64,000 bases of DNA from JAITWN01 sp034002745 (GTDB lineage: Bacteria; Pseudomonadota; Gammaproteobacteria; SZUA-140): positions 54,839 through 118,838 of the forward strand of contig JAVEZY010000005.1 of the NCBI GenBank assembly GCA_034002745.1, read 5' to 3'. Shown here one piece after another: positions 51,958 to 60,016 of this stretch; position 1 is the first letter of the stretch, and every line of letters starts with the position of its first letter. The notes beneath the pieces were generated by a model, which saw nothing but the letters and a program-made list of their open reading frames with translations, was not told the origin of the DNA and did no database searches. A program made the translations under genes and the position numbers.

Positions 51958-53103
51958 TCAGCCGCGATCGCTGCCGTCGCCGGAACGCTGCACTGCGTGG
52001 CCGTCTTCGGAACCGACCTCGACCGGACGGAATACGTCCACCTTGCGAAAGAACTGATCGACCACGTAGACGCGGCCATCTTCGTCGACGGCGATGCCCG
52101 CCGGCAGCATGTACTTGCCGGGATAGCCTGCGTGCCCGCGTTCGCCCGCGTACATCAGCAGCGTGCCTTCGGGATCGAAGACCTGGAAGTTGCCGAAAGC
52201 CGTGTCGATGACGTAGATCCGGCCTTCTTTGTCCACCGCGATGCCCTTGGGGCGCGCGAACTGCCCCGGAAAGCGGCCGACAGCGCCGAAGCTCATGTGG
52301 AAGCGACCAGCGGCATCGAACGCCTGCACGCGGAAGTTGCCGCTGTCCACGACGTAGACCGTGCCATCGCCGGCGACGGCGACCTGCAGCGGCAGATTGA
52401 ATTCACCCTCTGCTTCTCCGCGCCTGCCGATGTTGCCGATGCGCTCGCCGGAGCGGGCATCGAAGATGGTGACGACATGTTCCTCGCTCTCCACGCCGCC
52501 GGTATCGACCACGTACAAGCGATCGCCGTCTGGCGATACTGCGACGTCGGCTGGTCGCTGCAGCGTATCCGGGCCACCGATGGTGCGCAGGAACACACCG
52601 TCGGCGTCGTATGCCATCACCCGGCGCGCGGTGACATCGGCCACATAGAGCGTGCCGTCCCGGGCGATGGCGAGGCCGAGGGGCTTGGCGAGCCGACCCT
52701 CGACTTCCTTGCCGATCTCGAAGAAGCGTCCGCCCGCGACATCGAAGACCACGACCAGGCGCTGGACGCTGTCGCTCACGTACACGCGTCCCTGGCGCAC
52801 CGCGACGTCGAAGGGTTTGACCAGGCCCTTGAGTTTGCGCGAGGCGCCGGTGGCGTATTCGATGAAGCGCTGCTTGCGGGTCGCCGATTCCACATCCTCG
52901 TTGTAGAGCAGCGTCCGTTCCCAGATGAAACGCGGCTCGGCTGGAGGAGGCGGGTAGACCGGGATTTCGAAATCCGGCTCGGTGGGCGGTGCGCTGGCGC
53001 AGGCGGAAAGAAGCAGCGCAAACGAGCACGCGGCGAGGCGCAGCGCGCGCGCGACGCCGGCGGTCCGCGCGCTGTGCGCCGGCCGGCGACGGAGGGGGAT
53101 CAT
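51958..53103 (-). CDS. NHL-repeat beta-propeller lipoprotein, third copy
   Basis: A 381-residue lipoprotein (lipobox LLSAC, Cys35) with clear NHL blades: VYVSDSVQRLVVVFDV, LYVADVTARRVMAYDADG, LYVVDTGG...VTIFDA, VYVVDSGNFRVQAFDAAG, IYVIDTAFGNFQVFDPEG and VYVVDQFFRKVDVF. It resembles the proteins at 24969 and 26006. The ATG at 53103 overlaps the stop of the pentaheme gene (ATGA), so the two are translationally coupled, mirroring the NHL/11-heme pairing in the main cluster. Confidence 0.88.
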   Translation of the reverse strand: MIPLRRRPAHSARTAGVARALRLAACSFALLLSACASAPPTEPDFEIPVYPPPPAEPRFIWERTLLYNEDVESATRKQRFIEYATGASRKLKGLVKPFDVAVRQGRVYVSDSVQRLVVVFDVAGGRFFEIGKEVEGRLAKPLGLAIARDGTLYVADVTARRVMAYDADGVFLRTIGGPDTLQRPADVAVSPDGDRLYVVDTGGVESEEHVVTIFDARSGERIGNIGRRGEAEGEFNLPLQVAVAGDGTVYVVDSGNFRVQAFDAAGRFHMSFGAVGRFPGQFARPKGIAVDKEGRIYVIDTAFGNFQVFDPEGTLLMYAGERGHAGYPGKYMLPAGIAVDEDGRVYVVDQFFRKVDVFRPVEVGSEDGHAVQRSGDGSDRG

Positions 53104-53879
53104 TTGATGTGACACGTCTCGCACAGCCGGTCGGCCCGCTCGCGCAGCAGCAGCGTAATGTCCGGATCGTGCACGTTGTGGCAGGTCGCGCATTCGACCC
53201 GCTCGTCGTAGAGCTTGACCCCGTTGTCGAAGCCATACGGGCCGTCCGGAAGGCGGAAATCACGATCACGGAAGTTGAGGCCGGCATAGGTCATGGAAAT
53301 CGGATGATCATTGGAGATGTCGGTGTCCAGATGCTTGATGGCGATGCTGTGCGCGACGCGCCCGTCGTGGCACTTGCCGCAGCTCCACAGATCGTTGGCG
53401 CCGTTGATGCGCATGTGTATCGCCGCGTCCTCGCTGTTGCGCCAGCCATTCGGCTTGAATACGGTCATGTCCACGGCCATGGTGCCGTCATGGCAGGACA
53501 GGCAGAGCAGACTGATGGGGCTCGGCGTGAGCACCTTGTTGTCGAGCATGTTGCTGTCGTAGAGCGTGTAGGCTCCAGGCACTTCCGCTGCGGGAGAGTA
53601 GCGGTTCCAGCCCGGGATCGAACCTTCCTTCGCGGCTTCGTCGACCGAGCGGCCCGGCGGAACATGGCAGTACACGCAGGCATTGCCATAATCCGAGAAT
53701 GCCAGCGTGGGCATGGCGACCACGCCGGCGCGCTTGTTCAATCCGGTGAAATCGTGCTTGGTGCCGAGAATGGTGCCGCCGGAGGCGCTGACGGCGATGA
53801 CGGCGAGCAATGCGGCGAGTGCGAGCAGCAGCAGGAGGCGCGAATGCGGTTTGGTCCTTCGTTGATGTGGACGTGGCAT
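53100..53879 (-). CDS. Pentaheme c-type cytochrome
   Basis: A 259-residue exported cytochrome with a hydrophobic N-terminal segment (~14-33) and CXXCH at residues 68, 126, 167, 230 and 253. It shares the core of the tetraheme protein at 17881 (TKHDF, CVYCH, CLSCHDGT, SNDHPIS, CATCHNVHDP, CETCHIK); the extra heme at 167 (CGKCHDGRVAH) is inserted between hemes 2 and 3. ATG at 53879 is chosen because it gives the shorter, proper signal sequence; an ATG at 53936 is in frame. Confidence 0.9.
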   Translation of the reverse strand: MPRPHQRRTKPHSRLLLLLALAALLAVIAVSASGGTILGTKHDFTGLNKRAGVVAMPTLAFSDYGNACVYCHVPPGRSVDEAAKEGSIPGWNRYSPAAEVPGAYTLYDSNMLDNKVLTPSPISLLCLSCHDGTMAVDMTVFKPNGWRNSEDAAIHMRINGANDLWSCGKCHDGRVAHSIAIKHLDTDISNDHPISMTYAGLNFRDRDFRLPDGPYGFDNGVKLYDERVECATCHNVHDPDITLLLRERADRLCETCHIK

Positions 53880-54011
53880 GTGCTCGATCCCGGAAGGGGC
53901 AGCGTGGCTGCCCGGACGCCTGCTCATTATAAGCAAAAAGAATGCAAAATATCCGCAATCGCGCTATCTTGAGCCTCGTTGCTCGTGCTCGTCCGGTTCC
54001 GGTTTCAGCTC

Positions 54012-55148
54012 ATGCGTTTCATCTCATCCCTCCTTTGCACGCTCGGTACTCTGGCGATGATCGCGCCGGTCAGCGGCGGCGCCATCGCTGCGGACGTCAG
54101 TTATGAACGCATCTATGGCCAGAACTGCGCCGTCTGCCATGGCGAGCGGGGCGACGGACGCAGTCGTGCCCAGAACGGACTCAATCCGCCGCCGCGCGAC
54201 TTCACTTCCGCCGAAGCGGCTCGGGAACTCGACCGCGAGCGCATGATCCACAGCGTCACCTACGGCCGCCCGGGAACGGCGATGGTCCCTTGGGGGCATC
54301 GGCTGAATTCCGCGCAGATCGCCGGTGTGGTCGATTACATTCGCGACCGCTTCATGCAGGCGGCGCCATCCGGCATGTCCCCTGTCGCCTCTCCCGCCGG
54401 CGTTGCGAGCGTCGCCGACGCTGCCCGGATCCAGGAAGCGGCGGCACGGCCCGGCGCAGGTCCGGTATCGCGGGGGGAGATCGTCTATCGCAGCCATTGC
54501 TCCACCTGCCACGGCGAGGATGGCAGCGGCGCCTCCTGGGCCGCCACCAGCATGAACCCGCCGCCGCGTGACTTCACCGCGCCATCGGCCCGTGTCGAGC
54601 TGACGCGCGAACGCATGGCGGCTTCGGTGAAGAACGGACGCCCCGGGACAGCCATGATGTCCTTTGGCGCCCGTCTCGACGATGGCGATATCGCGGCCGT
54701 GGTCGAATACATCCGCAGCCGGTTCATGGCGGATCAGGGAGCCGGCGGCGCCAGCATGGCGAGCCCGCATGCTCGTGCCGCTGCGGCTGCTCCGGTCGAC
54801 ATGGCGGCGCCATTCGCCGATGGACGTCAGGGCGACGCGGCGCGTGGCGCAGCGGTCTATGCGGCCAACTGTACGCCCTGTCACGGCGCCAGCGGAGACG
54901 GTCGCGGTCCCCGGTCGGGCTTCATCCGCCCGCCGCCGCGCGACTTCCTGGCGGCGGAATCCCGGCGCACACTCAATCGTCCCGCTCTGTTCTCCGCGAT
55001 TGCGGAGGGCAAGCGTGGCACGGTGATGCCGGCATGGAAGACGGTACTCGACGACGATGGGATCGCCGATGTCGCCGAGTACGTCTACCGGGAGTTCCTT
55101 GTCTCCGATTCCCTCGCGGCTGCGGGCGAAAAAAAAAAGCGGAACTGA
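54012..55148 (+). CDS. Three-domain class I cytochrome c (0-frame part)
   Basis: A 378-residue exported protein with a signal peptide (MRFISSLLCTLGTLAMIAPVSGGAIAA) and three cytochrome c domains carrying CAVCH (residue 39), CSTCH and CTPCH. Each domain repeats a PPPRDF segment and a GTAM/GTVM distal-Met segment. It ends KKKRN at a TGA directly after an A10 run; the -1 frame continues with more domains of the same repeat (next entries). I therefore consider this the first part of a longer hexaheme protein or a separately ending product of it. A TTG at 53979 is in frame but would lengthen the signal peptide. Confidence 0.88.
   Translation: MRFISSLLCTLGTLAMIAPVSGGAIAADVSYERIYGQNCAVCHGERGDGRSRAQNGLNPPPRDFTSAEAARELDRERMIHSVTYGRPGTAMVPWGHRLNSAQIAGVVDYIRDRFMQAAPSGMSPVASPAGVASVADAARIQEAAARPGAGPVSRGEIVYRSHCSTCHGEDGSGASWAATSMNPPPRDFTAPSARVELTRERMAASVKNGRPGTAMMSFGARLDDGDIAAVVEYIRSRFMADQGAGGASMASPHARAAAAAPVDMAAPFADGRQGDAARGAAVYAANCTPCHGASGDGRGPRSGFIRPPPRDFLAAESRRTLNRPALFSAIAEGKRGTVMPAWKTVLDDDGIADVAEYVYREFLVSDSLAAAGEKKKRN
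55129..55139 (+). promoter_or_regulatory. Candidate -1 frameshift slippery site (A10 run, A-AAA-AAG)
   Basis: Ten As (55129-55138) followed by G. In the 0 frame the last codons are GAA AAA AAA AAG, so the heptamer A AAA AAG lies at 55133-55139, the same as the dnaX slippery site of E. coli. A one-base backward slip leads directly into the frame ending at 56089. The 0-frame stop follows 7 bases later. A GTCCG/CGGAC stem about 45 bases downstream is possible; no close upstream Shine-Dalgarno-like stimulator was seen. Confidence 0.5.
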
Positions 55149-56089
55149 CGGCGGTCCCGACACGAATTCCAGGCGAAACCCCGGTCCGCCCTGAGCCGGA
55201 CGGGCGCCGCATCTATAACGACTACTGCTACTTCTGTCACGGGTACGATGGCGATGCCCGGACGCTGGCAGCCCGCTTTCTCGACCCGTCGCCTCGGGAC
55301 TTTACCGCGCTGGACCCTTCCATGGTCGAGCGCGCGGACATGGTGGAGACGGTCACCCGGGGACGCGCGGGAACGGCGATGGAGCCGTTCGCCTCGGTGC
55401 TGGCGCCGTCCGAAATCGAGGCCGTGGTCGATTTCGTGCTGGAGAGCTTTGTGCGCGAGCAGCGCCGGAACACGGCCTATCACATCCCGGCGAATGGATG
55501 GTTCGAACACGAGCGCTATCGCGCGGCATTCCCGTTCGCCCTGGGCGAGATCGCGCTCGACACGCCGGACGAGAATCTGTCGGCAGCGCAGCGCGAGGGC
55601 AAGCGCCTATTCATGTCCACATGCATCACCTGCCATGATCGCGGGCATCTCGAGGACGACCGGACCCTGTGGGCGCCGCGCGCGATTTCCTGGCCTCGTG
55701 CCGGATACTCGCATCGCGAGGGGCGCATCGACGCCGAGAGCGGCGCCACTCCCTATGCCCGCCACGATGTCCCCCCGGAATTGACCAGCGCCGATGCGCG
55801 CCTGCGTGAAGGAGAGCGGCTGTTCCAGGCGAATTGCGCCTTCTGCCATGCGGCGGACGGCAGCGGCAGCAACTGGATCGGCAGCTTCGTGGAGCCGCGG
55901 CCGCGGGACCTGCGCGATGCCGGGGCGATGACAGAGATGAGCCCGCAGCGCCTGCGCGCGGCCATTGCCGCGGGAGTGCCGGGTACGGCGATGCCGGCGT
56001 GGCAGACGGTGTTCACAGCGGAGCAGATCGATGCGGTCGCCGCCTATGTCGAGCGTGTCTTCATCTCCCCCGCGGTCGCCGCGCCATGA
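55133..56089 (+). CDS. Continuation of the multi-domain cytochrome c in the -1 frame
   Basis: The frame encodes about 318 residues with three more heme sites: CYFCH, CITCH and CAFCH, and the same repeat elements as the upstream part (SPRDFTALDP, GTAMEPF, RPRDLRD, GTAMPAW). The middle domain is degenerate and lacks a clear distal-Met segment. An in-frame ATG at 55034 exists, but the resulting N-terminus is Arg-rich and has no signal peptide, so independent translation would leave the apocytochrome in the cytosol where heme cannot be attached. Frameshifting at 55133-55139 would give a 692-residue hexaheme protein. A homopolymer sequencing error (11 As) would give the same fused gene. Confidence 0.7.
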   Translation, partial: KKAELTAVPTRIPGETPVRPEPDGRRIYNDYCYFCHGYDGDARTLAARFLDPSPRDFTALDPSMVERADMVETVTRGRAGTAMEPFASVLAPSEIEAVVDFVLESFVREQRRNTAYHIPANGWFEHERYRAAFPFALGEIALDTPDENLSAAQREGKRLFMSTCITCHDRGHLEDDRTLWAPRAISWPRAGYSHREGRIDAESGATPYARHDVPPELTSADARLREGERLFQANCAFCHAADGSGSNWIGSFVEPRPRDLRDAGAMTEMSPQRLRAAIAAGVPGTAMPAWQTVFTAEQIDAVAAYVERVFISPAVAAP

Positions 56090-56159
56090 AGCCGTACATG
56101 GCCGGCGCATCTGTTAAGATGACGTATTCTTGGATCCTTGCACTGGAGAGTGGGGCGGC

Positions 56160-57194
56160 ATGAGTGTCAGAGTGGGCATCGTCGGTGCGACTGGCTATAC
56201 GGGCGCGGAGCTGATGCGTCTGCTCGCGAGGCATCCCGAGGCCCGGCTGGTCGCCGCAACCTCGCGCGAGATGGCGGGCCGCGCGGTCGCCGATTCCTTC
56301 CAGAGCCTGCGCGGCGCCGTCGATCTCGACTTCGTTGCTCCGGATATCGCCTCATTGCAGGACTGCGACCTGGTGTTCTTCGCCACCCCGAACGGCACGG
56401 CGATGACGATGGCGCCCGCTCTGCTCGAGAACGGCGTGCGGATCGTCGATCTGTCCGCAGATTTCAGACTGCGCGATCGCGTGCTCTGGGAGCGCTGGTA
56501 TGGCCTCGAGCATGCCTGTCCCGAACTGCTGCCCGAGGCGGTATATGGTCTGCCGGAGGTCAATCGTGAAGCGGCGCGTGGCGCGCGCCTGGTGGCCAAT
56601 CCCGGATGCTATCCCACCGCTGTTCAGCTCGGCTTCCTGCCACTGCTCGAGCGCGGGCTGATCGATCCGGAGCGGCTCATCGCCGACGTCAAGTCGGGCG
56701 TGAGCGGCGCCGGCCGCAAGAAGGAGCTGGGGCTGATCTATTGTGAGACCGCGGACAGTTTCAAGGCCTACGCCGTTGCCGGGCATCGCCACCTGCCCGA
56801 GATCGTGCAGGGCCTGGCGGCAGCGACCGGGATCACGCCGCAGCTGACCTTCGTTCCGCACCTGACGCCACTGATTCGCGGCATTCACGCGACGCTGTAC
56901 GCGGACTGTGCCGGAGAGCTGCCGGATGACCTGCATGCGATCTATGCCGAGCGGTATGCGGATGAGCCATTCGTCGATGTGATGGAGGGCGGAAAGACGC
57001 CGGAGACCCGCAGCGTGCGGGGCAGTAACCTCTGCCGCATATCGGCATTCCGCCCGCAGGACGGACGGACCATCGTCGTTTTGTCGGTGATCGATAATCT
57101 GGTCAAGGGCGCGGCCGGACAGGCGGTGCAGAACTTCAATATCATGTTCGGTTTCCCCGAGAGGGCCGGTCTGGACGTCATTCCTCTCCTGTGA
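56160..57194 (+). CDS. argC: N-acetyl-gamma-glutamyl-phosphate reductase
   Basis: Third step of arginine synthesis, NADPH-dependent reduction of N-acetylglutamyl phosphate. 344 residues: nucleotide-binding VGIVGATGYTGAELMRLL, catalytic Cys in VANPGCYPTAV, KSGVSGAGRK, and HRHLPEI. ATG at 56160. Its end overlaps the next gene (TGATG). Confidence 0.97.
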   Translation: MSVRVGIVGATGYTGAELMRLLARHPEARLVAATSREMAGRAVADSFQSLRGAVDLDFVAPDIASLQDCDLVFFATPNGTAMTMAPALLENGVRIVDLSADFRLRDRVLWERWYGLEHACPELLPEAVYGLPEVNREAARGARLVANPGCYPTAVQLGFLPLLERGLIDPERLIADVKSGVSGAGRKKELGLIYCETADSFKAYAVAGHRHLPEIVQGLAAATGITPQLTFVPHLTPLIRGIHATLYADCAGELPDDLHAIYAERYADEPFVDVMEGGKTPETRSVRGSNLCRISAFRPQDGRTIVVLSVIDNLVKGAAGQAVQNFNIMFGFPERAGLDVIPLL

Positions 57195-57913
57195 TGCGCC
57201 GCCGCTCGTCGCACGTCATCGTCAAGTCCCATCATCCACGACACCGTCGTTTCGCACTGGTTGCGCTCGCCGTTGCCGTGATCGCCTTCGGCTGGCTGCT
57301 TTATGAGTACGGACGCAGCACGGCCGGTTACAGCATGATGGAAGCGCGGCAGCGCCAGGCGGTCCTCGCCGACCGTGTGGCGGAACTCGAGGCCGAGAAG
57401 GCCCGCCTGCAGGCGCAGGTCGCACTGCTTGGGCAGACCGTCGAGATCGATCGACGCGCGTACGAGGAGGTTGATCGCACGCTGGCGGACCTGCAGAACG
57501 AAATGCTCGAACTGCGTCAGGAGGTCGCCTTCTATCGCGGCATCGTCAATTCCGAGGACGGGGCGCCGGGCTTGCGCATCCAGAGTTTCAAGCTGCGCCC
57601 GGGGGATGCTCCTCAGTATCATTACCGGCTGGTGCTCACGCAGCTGGCATCGACCAGGGCGCGGATACAGGGCAAGGCGCAGATTTCGCTGAGCGGGATG
57701 CTGAACGGCACGGAAACGGATCTGCCATTCGCCGAATTGCTGCCCGATGCCGGGGCCTCGGATGTGCCCTTCAGTTTCCGCAACTTCCAGGAACTGCGCG
57801 GCGTGTTCAGGCTGCCGGAGGGCTTCATGCCCCTGCGGGTTCATCTGCGAGCGGTGCCCAAGAGCGGCAGCATAGTGGAGCGGACATTCAGCTGGGCTGA
57901 AGTCGTGTCCTGA
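57194..57913 (+). CDS. DUF6776-type membrane-anchored coiled-coil protein
   Basis: A 239-residue protein with one N-terminal helix (~20-40), a coiled coil (~50-115; VAELEAEKARLQAQVALLGQ...) and a beta-rich periplasmic domain with FYRGIVNSEDGAPGLRIQSF and FRNFQELRGVFRLPEGF. The family occurs between argC and bactofilin in several gammaproteobacteria; no biochemical function is known. The ATG at 57194 overlaps the argC stop; a GTG at 57191 is possible. Confidence 0.82.
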   Translation: MRRRSSHVIVKSHHPRHRRFALVALAVAVIAFGWLLYEYGRSTAGYSMMEARQRQAVLADRVAELEAEKARLQAQVALLGQTVEIDRRAYEEVDRTLADLQNEMLELRQEVAFYRGIVNSEDGAPGLRIQSFKLRPGDAPQYHYRLVLTQLASTRARIQGKAQISLSGMLNGTETDLPFAELLPDAGASDVPFSFRNFQELRGVFRLPEGFMPLRVHLRAVPKSGSIVERTFSWAEVVS

Positions 57914-57923
57914 AGGAGGATCC

Positions 57924-58346
57924 ATGGGCGGAACCAGCGGCAAGCGCAAGATCGAGCGGCTCGACACCCTGATCGGCCAGCAAACCGAAATGCGGGGCGA
58001 TCTGCTGTTCACTGGTGGCTTGCATATCGACGGCAACGTGAAGGGAAACGTGGTAGCGCTCAATGATGGCGCCAGCAGTCTGGTGGTCAGCGAGCGTGGC
58101 TCGGTCGAGGGACAGATCCGCGCACCCCATGTAACCATCAACGGCATGGTGATCGGAGACGTGTATGCGATCGAGTCGGTCGAGCTCGCATCGCAGGCGC
58201 GAATCACCGGTAACGTCTATTACCGCCGTCTGGAGGTCGCGATGGGTGCGGAAGTGAATGGGAGCCTCATTCATCTGGATGAGGCCGGATTGCCGCCATC
58301 CCCCCCCGGTCAGGAGATCGCCGCGCCTCCGCACGGCAATTCTTGA
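57924..58346 (+). CDS. Bactofilin (polymer-forming cytoskeletal protein)
   Basis: A 140-residue bactofilin: short basic N-terminus, then the right-handed beta-helix core with repeating G-x-V patterns (FTGGLHIDGNVKGNVVA, VSERGSVEGQIRAPHVTINGMVIGDVYAIESVEL, ARITGNVYYRRLEVAMGAEVNGSL) and a Pro-rich tail. Forms filaments that localise envelope proteins, often together with M23 endopeptidases; an M23 gene lies 1.7 kb away. Strong ribosome site AAGGAGGA 3 bases before the ATG. Confidence 0.93.
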   Translation: MGGTSGKRKIERLDTLIGQQTEMRGDLLFTGGLHIDGNVKGNVVALNDGASSLVVSERGSVEGQIRAPHVTINGMVIGDVYAIESVELASQARITGNVYYRRLEVAMGAEVNGSLIHLDEAGLPPSPPGQEIAAPPHGNS

Positions 58347-58371
58347 TTAATATGCTGCGGATTACTATAAT
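58343..58371 (+). promoter_or_regulatory. Sigma-70 type promoter for erpA
   Basis: TTGATT, 17 bases, TATAAT, overlapping the bactofilin stop codon and ending 31 bases before the erpA ATG. TAAGGAG lies just before the start codon. Very close to consensus, so erpA probably has its own transcript. Confidence 0.75.
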
Positions 58372-58401
58372 TGTCCTCATTCCATGTAAGGAGATTCGTC
58401 G

Positions 58402-58770
58402 ATGAGCGTGCCTGCTTCACAAGCCGTCACCGGGGATGATCAGCCCACCCTGGTTTTCACCGATGCCGCAGCGGCCAAGGTCAGGTCACTGATCGAGGAG
58501 GAGAGCAACGAAGCGCTAAAGCTACGCGTGTTCATCTCGGGTGGCGGTTGTTCCGGTTTTCAGTATGGCTTCACCTTCGATGAATCCATCAACGAGGGGG
58601 ATCAGGTGGTCGAGAACGGCGGCGTGACGCTGCTGGTCGATCCCATGAGTTTCCAGTACCTGGTCGGAGCGGAAATCGACTATTCGGAAGGGCTGGAAGG
58701 CTCCCACTTCGTCATCCGCAACCCGAACGCAACCACGACCTGTGGCTGCGGATCATCGTTCAGTGCATGA
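58402..58770 (+). CDS. erpA: Iron-sulfur cluster insertion protein ErpA
   Basis: A-type carrier that delivers [4Fe-4S] or [2Fe-2S] clusters to target enzymes. 122 residues: FTDAAAAKVRSLIEEE, the first Cys in ISGGGCSGFQYGF, and the final pair in TTTCGCGSSFSA. The ATG follows the strong promoter. ErpA is essential for isoprenoid enzymes in related bacteria. Followed by a strong terminator shared with anmK. Confidence 0.97.
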   Translation: MSVPASQAVTGDDQPTLVFTDAAAAKVRSLIEEESNEALKLRVFISGGGCSGFQYGFTFDESINEGDQVVENGGVTLLVDPMSFQYLVGAEIDYSEGLEGSHFVIRNPNATTTCGCGSSFSA

Positions 58771-58778
58771 GAAAAGAA

Positions 58779-58803
58779 GGGCCCCTTCGGGGGCCCTTTT
58801 TTT
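58779..58803. terminator. Strong terminator between erpA and anmK
   Basis: GGGCCCC, a UUCG tetraloop and GGGGCCC followed by seven Ts; an A-rich tract precedes the stem, so it could also end the convergent anmK transcript. Confidence 0.9.
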
Positions 58804-58864
58804 AGTGCGAAGATGAAAGAGGAAAACGATTGAGTTTTCCTTTCATCGTTCACCCCTTTCTTTT

Positions 58865-60016
58865 TCACTTCCCGTATACCGCTCCCAATACCACTGCCTG
58901 TCCCGCCCCCGTTACCGAGGGCAGATTCCCCGGACGTCCCAGTATTGTCTGTCTTGCCAGCCAGGCGAAGGTCATAGCTTCGATGCGGGTTGGTTCGACA
59001 CCAAAGTCTTCGGTCGAGCGGACCGGAATGGTGTCGAGCAGTACCTGCAGGCGGAACATGAGGGCGAGGTTGTAGGCGCCGCCGCCGCAGACCAGTACTT
59101 CATCGGTGTCCGGTGCATGCCGGCGAATGGCGTCGGTGATGGTGCGGGCGGTGAGTTCGCATAGCGTGGTCTGCACGTCGCGATGAGGAATGCGCCGATT
59201 CTCACGCGCGAGATGGTTCTCCAGCCAGCGCATGTTGAAGTATTCGGTTCCCGTCGACTTGGGCGGCGGCGCCCTGAAATAGCGCTCTTTCAGCAAGCGG
59301 GCCAGCAGACGTTCGTCTACGTTGCCTCCTGCCGCCCAGTGCCCGTCGGTATCCATGGGTTGCTTGAGGTGGCGTTCGGCCCAGCGATCCATGAGCGTGT
59401 TGCCCGGGCCGGTGTCGAAGCCGGAAACCGGCTGGGCAGAGGTGCGAGGCAGCAGCGTGATGTTGGCGATACCGCCGACATTGAGCACGACGCGGGTGCG
59501 GCTGCGCACGCGGAAGAGGATCTCATGAAACGCCGGCGCCAGCGGTGCCCCCTGACCGCCGACGCTCATGTCGCGCCGGCGGAAGTCCGCCACGGTCGTG
59601 ATACCGGTCGCGGTGGCGATGATGTTCGGATCGGCGATCTGCAGGCTGGACGGGATCTTCGGAAAGTGGCGCAGCGTCTGGCCATGGCTGCCGATGGCGG
59701 AGACCGCGCGGCGCCGCACGCGCCCCTGATCGATGACCGCGAGCGTTGCCTGGGCGAACAGGCGGCCGAGTTCCGCATCGAGTTGCGCCGTGCGCGCGAG
59801 TTCATCGTCGGTGCCCTGGGCCAGTTGCAGCAGGCGCCGCCGCAACGGTGCGGGATAGGGCTCGGAGCGGAATGCCAGCAGGCGGGGAGCTTCATCCGCG
59901 AAGTCGACCAGTGCCGCGTCGACCCCATCCATGCTGGTGCCGGACATCAGTCCGACATAGAGATCCGATGCGGATGGTCCGGACGGATTGCGTTGGCCGC
60001 TGCGGCTAGCGGGCAT
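58865..60016 (-). CDS. anmK: Anhydro-N-acetylmuramic acid kinase
   Basis: Phosphorylates and opens 1,6-anhydro-MurNAc during peptidoglycan recycling. 383 residues: GLMSGTSMDGVDAALVDF at the N-terminus, SHGQTLRHFP, ADFRRRDMSVGGQGAPL, NVGGIANIT, DTGPGNTLMD and CGGGAYN. Its ATG lies 11 bases inside the end of the M23 gene, with which it forms an operon. Confidence 0.96.
   Translation of the reverse strand: MPASRSGQRNPSGPSASDLYVGLMSGTSMDGVDAALVDFADEAPRLLAFRSEPYPAPLRRRLLQLAQGTDDELARTAQLDAELGRLFAQATLAVIDQGRVRRRAVSAIGSHGQTLRHFPKIPSSLQIADPNIIATATGITTVADFRRRDMSVGGQGAPLAPAFHEILFRVRSRTRVVLNVGGIANITLLPRTSAQPVSGFDTGPGNTLMDRWAERHLKQPMDTDGHWAAGGNVDERLLARLLKERYFRAPPPKSTGTEYFNMRWLENHLARENRRIPHRDVQTTLCELTARTITDAIRRHAPDTDEVLVCGGGAYNLALMFRLQVLLDTIPVRSTEDFGVEPTRIEAMTFAWLARQTILGRPGNLPSVTGAGQAVVLGAVYGK

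Noticed and set aside
51715..53112. 465-codon plus-strand frame over the third NHL gene
   Set aside because: The minus strand has a lipoprotein signal and repeated NHL blades; the plus-strand frame has none.
55034..56089. Independent cytochrome gene starting at ATG 55034
   Set aside because: It would lack a signal peptide and begin inside the end of the previous gene with an Arg-rich stretch; fusion by frameshift or a sequencing error explains the frame better.
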